Assembly: GCA_945291235.1 (NCBI GenBank)
Contig: CALYQY010000007.1
Coordinates: 1 to 39,773, forward strand
Direction of reading: 5' to 3'
DNA from: an uncultured Gilliamella sp.
GTDB taxonomy: Bacteria; Pseudomonadota; Gammaproteobacteria; Enterobacterales; Enterobacteriaceae
Length of the DNA stretch: 39,773 nt
The notes below the pieces were generated by a model. That model had not been told where the DNA came from. It saw nothing but the letters and a program-made list of their open reading frames with translations, and ran no database searches. The translations under genes were made by a program, and so were the position numbers. Below are positions 24,726 through 34,678 of the stretch, in pieces (the stretch's first letter is position 1; each line of letters opens with the position of its first letter).

Positions 24726-25898
24726 ATGGCTAAGGGGAATATTGTACAATTATCATTTTCATCCTTTGTAGATGATGATTCAAAAAATGAAATTATCCGA
24801 CTCACACCGGAAGGTGTGACATGTCATCGTAATTATTTTTATCAAAAATGTTTTACCAATGATGGTCGAAAAATCCTCTTTGCCGGTGAATTTGACTCCA
24901 ATCGTAACTACTATTTGCTCGATCTTGAAAATCAGACCGCTAAGCAGCTTACTGAAGGCGCTGGCGATAATACTTTTGGCGGCTTTTTATCGCCTGATGA
25001 TAAATTTTTATACTACGTTAAAAATGAGCGTAACCTACAACAAGTAAACCTTGAAACCCTTGAAGAAAAAAATGTTTATACCGTGCCTGAGCAGTGGGTT
25101 GGTTATGGTACTTGGGTCGCTAATAGTGATTGTACCGAAATTGTTGGCATTGAAATCGATAAAAAAGATTGGACACCTTTGACTGATTGGACGATTTTCA
25201 AAGCGTTTTATGATAAAAACCCACATTGTCGGTTGATCAAAATTGATATTGCAACAGGCGTTGCAACAACGGTAATTGATCAGAATGTTTGGTTAGGTCA
25301 TCCAATTTTCAGACCTTTCGATGACAATACCGTCGCTTTTTGTCATGAAGGACCGCATGACTTAGTCGATGCCAGAATATGGTTAGTGGATCGTGACGGT
25401 AACAATGAGCGTAAAGCTCATGACAATTTACCGGGAGAGAGCTGTACCCACGAGTTTTGGGTACCGGACGGTTCCGGGCTTGCTTACGTTTCATATATGA
25501 AAGGGCAGCAAGAGCGTTATATTCGACTTTATAACCCAGTTACCAATGAAGATAAACAAATTATGGAAATGCCCGCCTGCTCACATTTAATGAGTAACTT
25601 TGACGGAACACTTTATATTGGTGATGGCACCGGAAGCCCTGTTGATGTCATTGATACAAGTGGCTACAAAATAGAAAATGATCCTTGGCTCTATATTTTA
25701 GCGCCTAAAACCCAAACAGCCCATAAACTCGTTAAACACAATAGCTCTTGGCGAGTATTAGACGGTGATCGTCAAGTAACGCATCCGCACCCTTCGTTTT
25801 CGCCTGATAATCAATATGTTTTATACTCGTGTGATGCGCAAGATGAACCAGCACTTTATTTAACCAAAGTGCCAACTAACATTTTAAATGAAATGTGA
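24726..25898 (+). CDS. ogl: Oligogalacturonate lyase (polysaccharide lyase family 22)
   Basis: Ogl splits short (unsaturated) oligogalacturonides in the cytoplasm into 4,5-unsaturated galacturonate. The 390-residue protein has no signal peptide and folds as a seven-bladed beta-propeller in this family. The residues that bind manganese in the characterised Yersinia enzyme fall at the same numbers here: H287 (CSHLMSNFDG), Q350, H353 and H355 (DRQVTHPHPSFSPD). The proposed catalytic base H242 (CTHEFWVPDGS) is also present. Full length suggests an active enzyme. It is preceded by CRP and KdgR sites and the ribosome site CAGGGAG, and followed closely by the SDR gene. Confidence 0.95.
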   Translation: MAKGNIVQLSFSSFVDDDSKNEIIRLTPEGVTCHRNYFYQKCFTNDGRKILFAGEFDSNRNYYLLDLENQTAKQLTEGAGDNTFGGFLSPDDKFLYYVKNERNLQQVNLETLEEKNVYTVPEQWVGYGTWVANSDCTEIVGIEIDKKDWTPLTDWTIFKAFYDKNPHCRLIKIDIATGVATTVIDQNVWLGHPIFRPFDDNTVAFCHEGPHDLVDARIWLVDRDGNNERKAHDNLPGESCTHEFWVPDGSGLAYVSYMKGQQERYIRLYNPVTNEDKQIMEMPACSHLMSNFDGTLYIGDGTGSPVDVIDTSGYKIENDPWLYILAPKTQTAHKLVKHNSSWRVLDGDRQVTHPHPSFSPDNQYVLYSCDAQDEPALYLTKVPTNILNEM

Positions 25899-25942
25899 TA
25901 GACCGTGATTTGTCTGTCATAAATATAACGGAGAATATAACT

Positions 25943-26743
25943 ATGTCGATTTTAAATAAATTTTCACTTAACAATAAAGTTGCGCTTGTTACCGGTGCCT
26001 CTTACGGTATAGGTTTTGAAATTGCAAAATCGCTTGCGTCAGCTGGGGCGAAAATTGTATTTAATGATGTTGTACCTGAAAACTTACAAAAAGGAATTGA
26101 ATCGTATAAAGCTCAAGGTATTGATGCCCACGGTTATTTATTTGATATAACAGATGAAACAGCTGTTGAAAAAGCGATCGCTCAAATTGAACAAGAGCAT
26201 GGCGTAATTGATATTTTAGTCAATAATGCTGGGATCATTCAACGAAAATCAATGTTAGAAACCAGCGCAGCCGAATACAGAAAAATTATTGATATCGATT
26301 TAACCGGTCAATTTATTATGGCTAAAGCCGTTCTTCCGTCAATGATTAAAAAAGGGAGTGGCAAAATCATCAATATCTGTTCAATGATGAGTGAGCTTGG
26401 CCGTGAAACCGTTGTCGGTTATGCATCGGCTAAAGGTGGTTTGAAAATGCTCACTAAAAATATCTGTTCTGAATTTGGTAGTGCCAATATTCAATGTAAC
26501 GGTATTGGACCGGGCTATATTGCTACACCACAAACAGCGCCATTACGTGAAAAACAAGCGGACGGATCTCGTCATCCATTTGATCAGTTCATTATCGCTA
26601 AAACACCAGCTGGCCGCTGGGGCACGCCTGATGATTTAGCCGGGGCAGCGGTTTTTTTAGCGTCGGATGCATCAAATTTTGTCAATGGCCATATTCTTTA
26701 TGTTGACGGCGGAATTTTAGCCTATATCGGTAAACAACCTTAA
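25943..26743 (+). CDS. SDR dehydrogenase forming 2-keto-3-deoxygluconate (DhuD/gluconate 5-dehydrogenase-like)
   Basis: This short-chain dehydrogenase would reduce 2,5-diketo-3-deoxygluconate to KDG, the KduD step. From the ATG at 25943 (CGGAG 9 bases upstream; an in-frame GTG at 25895 lies inside the ogl end and has no site) it has 266 residues. Motifs are the NAD(P) loop TGASYGIG at 17-24, NNAG, and the catalytic S147, Y160 and K164. The C-terminus GHILYVDGGILAYIGKQP and the insertion DGSRHPFDQFIIAKTPAGRWG resemble the gluconate 5-dehydrogenase/DhuD type seen in streptococci and Bacteroides. They do not resemble E. coli KduD, which ends VDGGWLAR. It follows ogl by 44 bases. Confidence 0.85.
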   Translation: MSILNKFSLNNKVALVTGASYGIGFEIAKSLASAGAKIVFNDVVPENLQKGIESYKAQGIDAHGYLFDITDETAVEKAIAQIEQEHGVIDILVNNAGIIQRKSMLETSAAEYRKIIDIDLTGQFIMAKAVLPSMIKKGSGKIINICSMMSELGRETVVGYASAKGGLKMLTKNICSEFGSANIQCNGIGPGYIATPQTAPLREKQADGSRHPFDQFIIAKTPAGRWGTPDDLAGAAVFLASDASNFVNGHILYVDGGILAYIGKQP

Positions 26744-26770
26744 TTGTATAATATTGCAAAAAATTGACAG

Positions 26771-26809
26771 AGATAAGAGATAAAAAACAAAGCTTTTTAT
26801 CTCTTATCT
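26771..26809 (+). terminator. 16-bp perfect hairpin between the SDR gene and kdgF
   Basis: AGATAAGAGATAAAAA (26771-26786) pairs with 26794-26809 across a 7-base loop and is followed by GTTTT. It may terminate or attenuate the ogl-SDR transcript before kdgF. The stem is AT-rich, so read-through is likely. Confidence 0.6.
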
Positions 26810-26834
26810 GTTTTAAATATTTAGGAGTGAACTC

Positions 26835-27155
26835 ATGTTTTGTTTTAATTCAGATTGTCAATTAATCGATTTAGGCAATGGTGTTAAACGTAAGATATTG
26901 GCGCATGACGGTAATATGATGGCCGTTGAAGTCCATTTTCAAACCGGCGCTATAGGGGCGATGCATCATCATCCTCATGAACAATTAACTTATGTGTTAT
27001 CCGGTGAATTTGAATTTACCATTGGCGATGAAACTAAAATTGTTCGTGCTGGCGATACTTTATACAAAAAGCCTAATATTGAACATGGTTGCGTTTGTAA
27101 ACAAGCTGGTGTACTGCTTGATATGTTTACGCCACAAAGATTGGATTTTTTATAA
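26835..27155 (+). CDS. kdgF: KdgF, cupin enzyme that linearises unsaturated uronates
   Basis: KdgF opens 4,5-unsaturated galacturonate to the linear 4-deoxy-5-keto-uronate. The 106-residue single cupin has the metal-binding motif HHHPHEQLTYVLSGEFEF (H44-H48, E49, Q50), the second cupin motif with H82 (KPNIEHG), and the conserved C-terminal FTPQRLDFL typical of KdgF. It has its own ribosome site (TTAGGAG) and lies between the SDR gene and kdgR. The product of Ogl is its substrate and its product feeds the isomerase encoded at 23831-24466. Confidence 0.93.
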   Translation: MFCFNSDCQLIDLGNGVKRKILAHDGNMMAVEVHFQTGAIGAMHHHPHEQLTYVLSGEFEFTIGDETKIVRAGDTLYKKPNIEHGCVCKQAGVLLDMFTPQRLDFL

Positions 27156-27271
27156 AATAGCTAGTAACGAGTCATAATTAAATATGATATAATTTCGACA
27201 GACTAAATTTGAACAAATATATCATTTTATAACTCATTAATAGCTAATTTTAGTAAGGAGATGTGCTTATC

Positions 27272-28066
27272 ATGAACGATAGTTCACCAGAATCCGTTGC
27301 TTCAGTATTAAAAGTTTTTGGAATTTTAGAGGCTTTATCTGAGTCAAAAGACATTGCAATATCAGAATTATCGCAAAAAGTAATGATGCCTAAAAGCACA
27401 GCTTATCGTTTTTTACAAACTATGAAATCATTAGGTTACGTTAATCAAGAAGAGGATTCTGACAAGTATTCGTTGAATTTAAAACTACTTGATTTAGGTA
27501 ACCGAGTGCTTTATCACCAAAACTTTTTGACCATTGCTGATTTAGAAATGAGAAAGTTACGTGATAAAACTAAAGAAACTATCCATTTAGCGGTTCGAGA
27601 AGGTGATCAAATTATCTATGTTAATAAAGTTGCTTCCGAACAATATAGCCTCTGTTTAACTTCGAAAATTGGTAATCAAGCCACAATTCACGCAAGTGGA
27701 CTCGGTAAAGTCTTATTAGCTTGGCTCGATGACGAAAGCAAAAAAAGCTTAGTTAATGGTATTGATTTTGTCAGGTATACACCCAAAACCATTACCAGCA
27801 AAGAGGCTTTTTTAGCTGAACTCGATGAGGTAAAACGTTGTGGATATGGTAAAGATAATGAAGAATCTGAGCTAGGCTTACGATGCTTTGCGGTGCCGAT
27901 TTATAATCGTTTAGGCAATATTATTGCGGCATTAAGCCTATCAACCTCAATTTTTCGATGCAACACTGCTGATGAAGAAGCGAAATTAATTAATGAAATC
28001 AGTCAGTCTGCGGCCAAAATTTCAGAGTTGATTGGTTATAACAAACAATCAAAAAATATTGATTAA
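27272..28066 (+). CDS. kdgR: KdgR, IclR-family repressor of pectin catabolism
   Basis: KdgR represses pectin genes until KDG accumulates. The protein (264 residues from ATG 27272; GTG 27263 sits only two bases from the AAGGAG and is less likely) has an N-terminal winged helix (about 10-75). This contains SVASVLKVFGILEALSE and MMPKSTAYRFLQTMKSLGYVNQE, nearly identical in pattern to enteric KdgR. An IclR effector domain follows, with IHASGLGKVLLAWLD, GYGKDNEESELGLRCFAVPI and a final AKISELIGY. A TATAAT (27188-27193) lies upstream. It closes the island, and KdgR-like boxes occur before ogl and before the transporter gene. Confidence 0.93.
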   Translation: MNDSSPESVASVLKVFGILEALSESKDIAISELSQKVMMPKSTAYRFLQTMKSLGYVNQEEDSDKYSLNLKLLDLGNRVLYHQNFLTIADLEMRKLRDKTKETIHLAVREGDQIIYVNKVASEQYSLCLTSKIGNQATIHASGLGKVLLAWLDDESKKSLVNGIDFVRYTPKTITSKEAFLAELDEVKRCGYGKDNEESELGLRCFAVPIYNRLGNIIAALSLSTSIFRCNTADEEAKLINEISQSAAKISELIGYNKQSKNID

Positions 28067-28075
28067 TTGCTGTTA

Positions 28076-29182
28076 TTATTGATATATCACGCCTAAACAT
28101 ACCGCTTGGCTTGCGCCAGTCACTTCCGGAATATTCGAAGGAATATGATTAATGCGACAATAAGCCAGCCAAGCAAAAGCAATCGCCTCCATGTCATCAC
28201 TGTTTATACCCACTTGATCGGTTTTCATTACCTGCCATTGAGGTAATAACATCGATAATCTTTGCATAATAAGCGGATTTCTTGCTCCCCCGCCACAAAC
28301 CAATAGTTGGCAAGGTAACTGTTTATTAATCGGTAATTTTCTAATCTCTTGCGCGATAGATAACGCCGTAAACTCAACTAATGTGGCTTGTATATCTTGA
28401 GGTAATAACGCAAATTGAGTCAGTTTTTTATGTAACCAAGGTAGATTAAATAACTCACGCCCGGTACTTTTAGGAGCAGGCATTTTAAAATAGTCTTCAT
28501 CAAATAATTGGGACAATAACGCTTGATTAACCTTGCCTGTTTTCGCCCATTGCCCGTCTTTGTCATACCTTTTACTCAGATTTTGATATACCCAACTATC
28601 GAGTAATACATTACCCGGTCCAGTGTCATACCCAATAACGGCTTGATTGGGGATTAATACTGAAATATTACTGATACCACCAATATTTAAAACCACTCGA
28701 TTAATCTGTTGGTCTTGCAGCACTGCTTTATGAAAAGCGGGCACGAGTGGCGCACCTTGCCCGCCGTAAGCCATATCTTTACGCCGAAAATCGGCAATTG
28801 TTGTGATTTCTGTTTTGGCAGCGATAATATTGGCATCGCCAATTTGCATCGTAAAAGGATATTGTGTGTTTGGTGCATGATAGACAGTTTGACCGTGACA
28901 GCCAATCGCCTTAATTTGCTTTCTATCAATATCATTTTTAAGCAAAAACTTATTGATGCTATCGGCATATAACAAACCCAGTTGGTGATCAAGCTCGCCT
29001 AAATTTTGCAGTGTTGTGTGCTTTGTTTCACAGAGGTTAAGTAACCGTTGTTTAATTGATTCCGGCATTGGCTCAAAGTCACTGGCTAATGTCACAATCT
29101 TATTGGCGGTAATATCCACTAACGCCATATCAACCCCATCCATACTTGTTCCAGACATGACACCGATATATAAGTTTTGCAT
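28076..29182 (-). CDS. anmK: Anhydro-N-acetylmuramic acid kinase
   Basis: AnmK phosphorylates and opens anhydroMurNAc recovered from cell-wall turnover, giving MurNAc-6-phosphate. The 368-residue protein has the family start [18 protein letters not shown], the catalytic region [39 protein letters not shown] and the C-terminal [14 protein letters not shown]. Length matches E. coli (369). It is three bases downstream of tsaC on the minus strand, so the two are co-transcribed, and it converges on kdgR with only a 9-base gap. Confidence 0.96.
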   Translation of the reverse strand: MQNLYIGVMSGTSMDGVDMALVDITANKIVTLASDFEPMPESIKQRLLNLCETKHTTLQNLGELDHQLGLLYADSINKFLLKNDIDRKQIKAIGCHGQTVYHAPNTQYPFTMQIGDANIIAAKTEITTIADFRRKDMAYGGQGAPLVPAFHKAVLQDQQINRVVLNIGGISNISVLIPNQAVIGYDTGPGNVLLDSWVYQNLSKRYDKDGQWAKTGKVNQALLSQLFDEDYFKMPAPKSTGRELFNLPWLHKKLTQFALLPQDIQATLVEFTALSIAQEIRKLPINKQLPCQLLVCGGGARNPLIMQRLSMLLPQWQVMKTDQVGINSDDMEAIAFAWLAYCRINHIPSNIPEVTGASQAVCLGVIYQ

Positions 29183-29185
29183 GGG

Positions 29186-29749
29186 TTATCCTTGTCGAAT
29201 AATGTGACCGGTTAAGATATCTCTAATTTCCGAAGGTTGCGATCGATTACCTGTCTCACCTTGTAAAATTGGAAAATCCTCACCAAATTGTTTAGCAACT
29301 TCCGCCGCAGTTTTACAAGCCTGATAGCCCGATAAATTAGCACTGGTTGATACCAGTGGTTTACCAAATTGCTCACAAAGCTCGCGCACTAACGGATGCG
29401 CAGTTACACGTACGGCAATTGAATCAAATTGACCGGTTAAGAAGTAAGGCGTGCTAAGATTTTTAGGAAAAATCCAAGTGATTGGACCAGGCCAGCTATT
29501 CAAGGCTAATTGTTTTTGCTCAGCGGTGATAGCATTAAGATTGATATAAGGAGTCAGTTGTTGAAAATTACTGGCAATTAATATCAGCCCTTTATCAATT
29601 GATCGTTGTTTTAATTGTAGCAGTTTGAGTACAGCTGACTGGCAATCAGGATCGCAACCTAGCCCGAACACCGCTTCTGTCGGGTAAGCAATCACTTCCC
29701 CATTTTTCAATCGGATTGTTGATTGAGATAAAGATAATAAATTGGCCAT
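29186..29749 (-). CDS. tsaC: Threonylcarbamoyl-AMP synthase TsaC
   Basis: TsaC makes threonylcarbamoyl-AMP from threonine, bicarbonate and ATP, the first step of t6A37 in tRNAs that read ANN codons. The 187-residue YrdC-domain protein has [15 protein letters not shown], the [12 protein letters not shown] loop, [11 protein letters not shown] and [12 protein letters not shown], all diagnostic. Its length (E. coli 190) indicates the short TsaC rather than the longer Sua5. The partner TsaE is encoded only about 0.6 kb away at 30314-30826. Confidence 0.95.
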   Translation of the reverse strand: MANLLSLSQSTIRLKNGEVIAYPTEAVFGLGCDPDCQSAVLKLLQLKQRSIDKGLILIASNFQQLTPYINLNAITAEQKQLALNSWPGPITWIFPKNLSTPYFLTGQFDSIAVRVTAHPLVRELCEQFGKPLVSTSANLSGYQACKTAAEVAKQFGEDFPILQGETGNRSQPSEIRDILTGHIIRQG

Positions 29750-29864
29750 TAAAATTTGAAAATTAACGAAAAGAATTGAAAATCATATTAAACCTAGCAA
29801 ATCAGATTTGCAAATGTGCCAATATTTGCTTGAAGCCTAGGCTGGTTAGGTTAATAAAATGAGA

Positions 29865-29883
29865 TTAAAGGTAAAACCTTTAA
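29865..29883 (-). terminator. Small hairpin after tusB
   Basis: TTAAAGGT (29865-29872) and ACCTTTAA (29876-29883) form an 8-bp stem with a 3-base loop, 32 bases beyond the tusB stop. Reading leftward it is followed by TCTCATTTTATT. It is a plausible but weak terminator. Confidence 0.45.
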
Positions 29884-29914
29884 CCATAAGCATTGGCAAA
29901 AGGCCATAAATCGA

Positions 29915-30196
29915 TTATTCCCAGTTTAATTGTGGGTGATATTTTGCGGTTAACTCTACAGCTTGTTGCATATTAATGATACTAATTCTTGCGTCGATCA
30001 ATGCGATTAATCCACGTGCGGCAATGTCACTATCAAGTGCAAAGCAATATGGCGTTTTTTTGACTATTTCATCGAGTAATGGGATATGTTGTCTGGCTAA
30101 CATCACGCCATTTTGCCAAAATAGCACCGCATCTTGATCAGATATTAGTTGGGTATCAATAATCGATTGGTTAGCTGTTGAAATTGTATGTAACAT
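29915..30196 (-). CDS. tusB: TusB subunit of the tRNA 2-thiouridine sulfur relay (orphan)
   Basis: TusB is the DsrH-like subunit of the TusBCD complex, which relays sulfur from TusA to TusE and MnmA for s2U34. The 93-residue product matches E. coli TusB in length (95) and in the start MLHTI, FWQNGVMLAR, the CFALDSDIAARGL segment and the ending AVELTAKYHPQLNW. In E. coli tusB is encoded with tusC and tusD; here neither flanks it. MnmG, which modifies the same U34, is also in the window. Confidence 0.82.
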   Translation of the reverse strand: MLHTISTANQSIIDTQLISDQDAVLFWQNGVMLARQHIPLLDEIVKKTPYCFALDSDIAARGLIALIDARISIINMQQAVELTAKYHPQLNWE

Positions 30197-30313
30197 TATT
30201 TTTCACTTTTTATACTTAAACGTATATATTTTCTGAAACTTCTTGACAAGATATCACGTTAATCTTGCATGGTACATCTTTAATAGTTATTAGTATATAA
30301 TAAGGACTATTTA

Positions 30314-30826
30314 TTGAGCAAAGAATTCGTCATGAAATCGATCATTTTAGCTAACGAGCACGAAACCATTTTGTTTGGTCAGCAACTGGCAAAACAATCG
30401 CTACACTATTTATTGAATCATGATAGTGCAATAGTTATCTATCTTATTGGAGACCTTGGCGCAGGAAAAACGACATTTAGTCGTGGTTTTTTACAACAAT
30501 TAGGTCATATCGGTAATGTTAAAAGTCCAACCTATACTTTAGTTGAACCTTATGAGTTTGACGGGTTTAGTGTTTATCATTTCGATCTATATCGGCTTAG
30601 TGATCCTGAAGAGTTGGAGTTTATGGGGATTCGTGAATATTTTGCTGCAAAATCTATTTGCTTAATTGAGTGGCCCAATCAAGCTCAAGGTATTTTACCT
30701 AACGCCGATATCGAAATTCATTTGGATTATTTGGCGCTTGAACGTAGTGTTTGTTTAGAAGCAAAAACAGATACCGGCCAAGCTATTATCAATCAATTAA
30801 ACGATGAACTAGTGAAAAAACAATGA
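30314..30826 (+). CDS. tsaE: TsaE, ATPase for threonylcarbamoyl-adenosine synthesis
   Basis: TsaE is the ATPase that cycles the TsaBD complex during t6A formation. The 170-residue protein has Walker [10 protein letters not shown] (46-54), then [46 protein letters not shown] and CLIEWP, all as in E. coli YjeE. The TTG at 30314 has AAGGA 7 bases upstream. An in-frame ATG at 30332 would give a protein closer to the E. coli N-terminus but has only a weak ribosome site. Its stop overlaps the amiB start by 4 bases. Confidence 0.95.
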   Translation: MSKEFVMKSIILANEHETILFGQQLAKQSLHYLLNHDSAIVIYLIGDLGAGKTTFSRGFLQQLGHIGNVKSPTYTLVEPYEFDGFSVYHFDLYRLSDPEELEFMGIREYFAAKSICLIEWPNQAQGILPNADIEIHLDYLALERSVCLEAKTDTGQAIINQLNDELVKKQ

Positions 30827-31590
30827 AAAAACTACTCACTTTTTTAATGCTTTTACTTCTTTGCAGTTCAGCTTATGCCGCCAAAGTAATTATTGCTGTT
30901 GATGCAGGACATGGTGGTAAAGATTCGGGTGCAGTAGGTAAAAACAAATTGTATGAAAAGACAGTCACGCTGTCTATTGCTAAAAAATTGACTAATTTAT
31001 TAAATAAAGATCCTCAATTTAGTGGGGTGCTCACTCGAACTGATGATAATTTTATTTCTGTTGCAGAGCGTTCAGAAATTGCCCGCAATAATAAGGCCAA
31101 TTTATTGATTTCGATTCATGCTGATGCGGCACCAAACCGAAAAGCGACCGGTGCTTCAGTTTGGGTATTATCGACCAAACGGGCTGATACGGAGCTTGGT
31201 CGCTGGTTAGAGCAAGATGAAAAACAGTCTCAGTTATTAGGTGGCGCCGGTGATGCCTTGAGCGAAGATCACAATCCCCATTTGAGTCAAGCTGTGATTG
31301 ATTTACAATTTTCCTACTCTCAACGTGTAGGATATGAGCTGGCAACGCAAGTGATAAAAGAGTTGAATCGGGTTATTAAATTACATAAACATAAGCCCGA
31401 ACATGCAAGTTTAGGGGTATTACGTTCGCCTGATATTCCGTCAATCTTAGTTGAAGTGGGCTTTATTTCTAATCAAGGCGAAGAGAGCTTACTTGCAAAT
31501 AATGCACATCAAGAGAAAATTGCCAAAGCAATTTATCGAGGTGTTAAAAACTATGTAAAACAAAATCCGAAATTTGGAGAGCAACATTAA
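30823..31590 (+). CDS. amiB: N-acetylmuramoyl-L-alanine amidase, AmiB-like, without AMIN domain
   Basis: A periplasmic zinc amidase that splits septal murein. It occupies the amiB position of the tsaE-amiB-mutL-miaA block, but is only 255 residues, against about 445 in E. coli. A signal peptide (1-19, ending SSAYA) is followed at once by the catalytic domain [19 protein letters not shown]. The AMIN septal-targeting domain and any LysM tail are missing. Zinc and catalytic residues appear intact: H30, E45, H99 (SIHADA) and E211 (LVEVGFISN). The insert that carries the autoinhibitory helix in Ami enzymes (about 120-170) is present. Both ends overlap their neighbours, so the short form is not a frameshift artefact. 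Confidence 0.92.
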   Translation: MKKLLTFLMLLLLCSSAYAAKVIIAVDAGHGGKDSGAVGKNKLYEKTVTLSIAKKLTNLLNKDPQFSGVLTRTDDNFISVAERSEIARNNKANLLISIHADAAPNRKATGASVWVLSTKRADTELGRWLEQDEKQSQLLGGAGDALSEDHNPHLSQAVIDLQFSYSQRVGYELATQVIKELNRVIKLHKHKPEHASLGVLRSPDIPSILVEVGFISNQGEESLLANNAHQEKIAKAIYRGVKNYVKQNPKFGEQH

Positions 31591-33443
31591 TGGCAATTCA
31601 TATTCTATCACCTCAATTAGCTAATCAAATCGCAGCAGGTGAAGTGGTAGAACGACCGGCATCGGTTATTAAAGAGTTAGTTGAAAATAGCCTTGATGCC
31701 GGCAGTACACAAATCGATATTGATTTAGAACAAGGTGGCTGTAAGCTAATTCGTATTCGTGATAATGGTTGTGGGATAGCCAAAGATGAACTGGCTTTAG
31801 CCCTGGCACGTCATGCAACCAGTAAAATTACCACGCTTGATGATTTAGATTCGATAATGAGTCTTGGCTTTCGTGGCGAAGCGCTAGCCAGTATTAGCTC
31901 TGTTGCCAGATTAACGCTAACTTCTCGTACGGCTGAACAATCAGAAGCATGGCAAGTTTATGCTGAAGGCCGGGATATGCAGCCAACAATCAAGCCTGCC
32001 GCTCATCCTGTGGGGTCAACAGTTGAAGTGCTTGACCTATTTTACAATACGCCGGCAAGGCGCCGTTTTCTTAAAACTGAGAAAACCGAATTTATGCATA
32101 TTGAGGAGTTTGTCCGACGAATTGCGCTAGCTCGGCCAGATGTGACTTTTAATTTACAGCACAATGGTAAGCTCGTTAAACAGTATCGTACTCAAGAGTT
32201 AGCAAAAAGGGTTGAAATGGTTTGTGGTCGAGCGTTTATGCAAAAAGCGGTCAAATTGGATTGGCAACATGATGATTTAATTATTCAAGGCTGGGTAACC
32301 AGTAGCGAAGTGAGTGATCTGCAATATTTTTATGTTAATGGTCGAGTCATTAAAGATAAACTCTTAAATCATGCTTTACGACAAGCTTATGTCAGTCGTA
32401 CTAATGAACAACAAAGTTATGTCGTATTTTTACAAATTGACCCTAAACAAGTCGATGTTAATGTTCATCCCGCTAAGCATGAAGTGCGTTTTCACGAAGC
32501 GAGACTTGTGCATGATTTTGTTTATCAAGCTATCGTTATGGCGTTAGAGTCTGATTTGCCTTCTATAGCCACAGACCAACCCGCTATTATGCCAAATCGA
32601 TCTGCTGCCGGTGAAAACATCTTTAATCACCCTAAATCGCCGCAATCTTATCAAACCGCCAATCCGCTACCGAAAAAACAGGCTAATCATATTAAAGAAA
32701 ATACAGCTTATGGGCAGTTAGTAAAGGTTGAGCCGCAACTGGAATTGGTTGCAGCATCTGAAGCGATTGAATCGTCACAAGATACTATTACTGAACCACA
32801 AAAAGCGGTGATAGATGCGTTATTTCCGAAACGAAATACGCCATTACAAACGTTACATCAACAGCTTGATAGTGCCTCATTAGTCCAATTTGGTCGGGTG
32901 TTGACGGTCATTCAACCTGATATCGCCTTATTGGAAAAGTATGAAGATAATCAGCAAAAGTTTATGTTAATGAATCTACCAATTGCGCAACAAAAAGTAA
33001 CTGCAATCAAATTATTAACTCAAGAATCGGAAAAATTACTTATTCCACTGACTATTTTAGTTAATCATAAAGAACAGCAAGTGTTAGCCACTTATCAACC
33101 ACAATTGCAGTTTTTAGGCTTTGATTTTTATGTTGATAAAGCTAAACTCCATTTACAAAGCGTGCCTAAAATGTTGCGAACAATGAATTGGCAACAGCTC
33201 TTACCTAGTTTAATCGCTTATCTGACATCGTCAGATAAAGACAACGAGAAGGGTATTGATCCAACGCAAATAGCAGCATGGTTAGCAAGCCAATGCGATG
33301 ATAATCGTACGGCGAGTTGGAGCGTTGCCAAAGTGATACAACTATTAGCGCAATTAGAGCAGATTGATGCTCAGTTATTACAACAAACGACATTTTTACA
33401 TCCCGTTGATCTCCAATCATTTACTCAATCAATGTTATCATGA
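31590..33443 (+). CDS. mutL: DNA mismatch repair protein MutL
   Basis: MutL couples mismatch recognition by MutS to strand incision by MutH. The 617-residue protein has the GHKL ATPase motifs: [32 protein letters not shown] and [14 protein letters not shown]. It also has the family signature (F/Y)[11 protein letters not shown]. The second conserved part ends near residue 330 with [17 protein letters not shown] variable linker (about 340-430) leads to a dimerisation domain without the metal-binding endonuclease motif, as expected for organisms with Dam and MutH. Dam methylation is also suggested by the GATC-rich oriC. The ATG overlaps the amiB stop. Confidence 0.96.
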   Translation: MAIHILSPQLANQIAAGEVVERPASVIKELVENSLDAGSTQIDIDLEQGGCKLIRIRDNGCGIAKDELALALARHATSKITTLDDLDSIMSLGFRGEALASISSVARLTLTSRTAEQSEAWQVYAEGRDMQPTIKPAAHPVGSTVEVLDLFYNTPARRRFLKTEKTEFMHIEEFVRRIALARPDVTFNLQHNGKLVKQYRTQELAKRVEMVCGRAFMQKAVKLDWQHDDLIIQGWVTSSEVSDLQYFYVNGRVIKDKLLNHALRQAYVSRTNEQQSYVVFLQIDPKQVDVNVHPAKHEVRFHEARLVHDFVYQAIVMALESDLPSIATDQPAIMPNRSAAGENIFNHPKSPQSYQTANPLPKKQANHIKENTAYGQLVKVEPQLELVAASEAIESSQDTITEPQKAVIDALFPKRNTPLQTLHQQLDSASLVQFGRVLTVIQPDIALLEKYEDNQQKFMLMNLPIAQQKVTAIKLLTQESEKLLIPLTILVNHKEQQVLATYQPQLQFLGFDFYVDKAKLHLQSVPKMLRTMNWQQLLPSLIAYLTSSDKDNEKGIDPTQIAAWLASQCDDNRTASWSVAKVIQLLAQLEQIDAQLLQQTTFLHPVDLQSFTQSMLS

Positions 33444-34351
33444 ACAAACCAAAAATTATTTCGTTAATGGGGCCAACCGCTTCGGGCAAAACCGCCTTTG
33501 CAATGGCTCTTGCTGATAAATACCCAATTGATATCATCAGTGTTGATTCAGCACTGATTTATCGAGGAATGGATATCGGTACCGCTAAACCCACTCAAGA
33601 TGAACAAAAACAGTATCCACATAAGCTGATTGATATTTGTGATCCGGCGCAGAGCTATTCGGCTGCCAATTTTCGCCATGATGCGATAGTTGAAATTGAA
33701 ACTTCACTAAAAAATGGCCGAATTCCATTATTAGTTGGTGGCACCATGCTCTATTTCAAAGCATTAATCGAAGGTTTATCACCGCTTCCGGCGGCAGATA
33801 GTGAAATTCGTCAGCAAATAGAAGAGAAAGCCAATCGATTAGGTTGGCAAGCCATTCATGAGGATTTAAAAAAGGTGGATCCAGTTTCAGCAAAGCGGAT
33901 CCACCCAAATGACCCTCAGCGACTAAATCGTGCTCTAGAAGTCTATTTGATTACCGGTAAAAGCTTAACTGAGCTAACTGAGCAAAGCGGCGAAGCGTTG
34001 CCATATGACATCAAGCAATTGGCTATCATGCCACAAGATAGAGCAGAACTACATCAACGTATTGAACAGCGCTTTTTACAGATGCTAGATCAGGGGTTTG
34101 AAGACGAAGTGAAAACATTGATGCAGCGATCGGATCTGCACTTGAATCTTCCCTCTATTCGTTGTGTTGGTTATCGGCAGATGTGGGAATATTTAACCGG
34201 CGATGTTAGCTATGATGAGATGGTATTTAAAGGTATTTGTGCAACTCGCCAATTAGCTAAAAGACAGATCACTTGGCTTCGCGGGTGGCAACAGCCAATT
34301 ACTTGGTTAAACAGTGATAATAGCGAAACAATGCTTAATCAGATTTTTTAA
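33440..34351 (+). CDS. miaA: tRNA dimethylallyltransferase MiaA
   Basis: MiaA adds an isopentenyl group to A37 of tRNAs reading UNN codons; MiaB (at 6618-8048) then methylthiolates it. The 303-residue protein shows P-loop GPTASGKT (11-18), [18 protein letters not shown], the tRNA-binding loop [18 protein letters not shown], and the C-terminal [13 protein letters not shown] and [12 protein letters not shown]. It is slightly shorter than E. coli MiaA (316), by a few residues at the C-terminus. It overlaps mutL by 4 bases, and hfq follows after 327 bases. Confidence 0.96.
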   Translation: MNKPKIISLMGPTASGKTAFAMALADKYPIDIISVDSALIYRGMDIGTAKPTQDEQKQYPHKLIDICDPAQSYSAANFRHDAIVEIETSLKNGRIPLLVGGTMLYFKALIEGLSPLPAADSEIRQQIEEKANRLGWQAIHEDLKKVDPVSAKRIHPNDPQRLNRALEVYLITGKSLTELTEQSGEALPYDIKQLAIMPQDRAELHQRIEQRFLQMLDQGFEDEVKTLMQRSDLHLNLPSIRCVGYRQMWEYLTGDVSYDEMVFKGICATRQLAKRQITWLRGWQQPITWLNSDNSETMLNQIF

Positions 34352-34678
34352 TCATTAAAAACTGGCCCGCTTCATTAATTGATAAATTATTTTGCATAAC
34401 GTTACATTTAATGACAAATTTTTTTCAGTCTGTAAAGAAGTTTTAGGATATTACGACGTTTAAGCATAATTTTTCGTTTGTTTTGTGTTAATTTGTTAAA
34501 ATTTTAGTTATTTGTGCATAAATTGCAGATGAGCGGTTTAAGAGTAGCCTTTTTTATGTTATTTTGATAATACTAAATAAGTGTTTTTTTGTTACTTACT
34601 AATAAAAAAATATTTTAACTAAAGTATAACTATCACACATACATATTTTATTTTATTATCATTTTAAAGGATAAACTC
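34352..34678. other. Intergenic region upstream of hfq
   Basis: This 327-base AT-rich spacer separates miaA from hfq and must contain hfq promoters. TATAAC (34625-34630) is a possible -10 without a good -35. I see no open frame, strong hairpin or known operator. The ribosome site AAAGGA lies about 9 bases before the hfq ATG. Confidence 0.5.

Noticed and set aside
25895..25942. Longer SDR product starting at GTG 25895
   Set aside because: The extension overlaps the end of ogl, has no ribosome site and adds residues foreign to the SDR family; ATG 25943 has CGGAG upstream.
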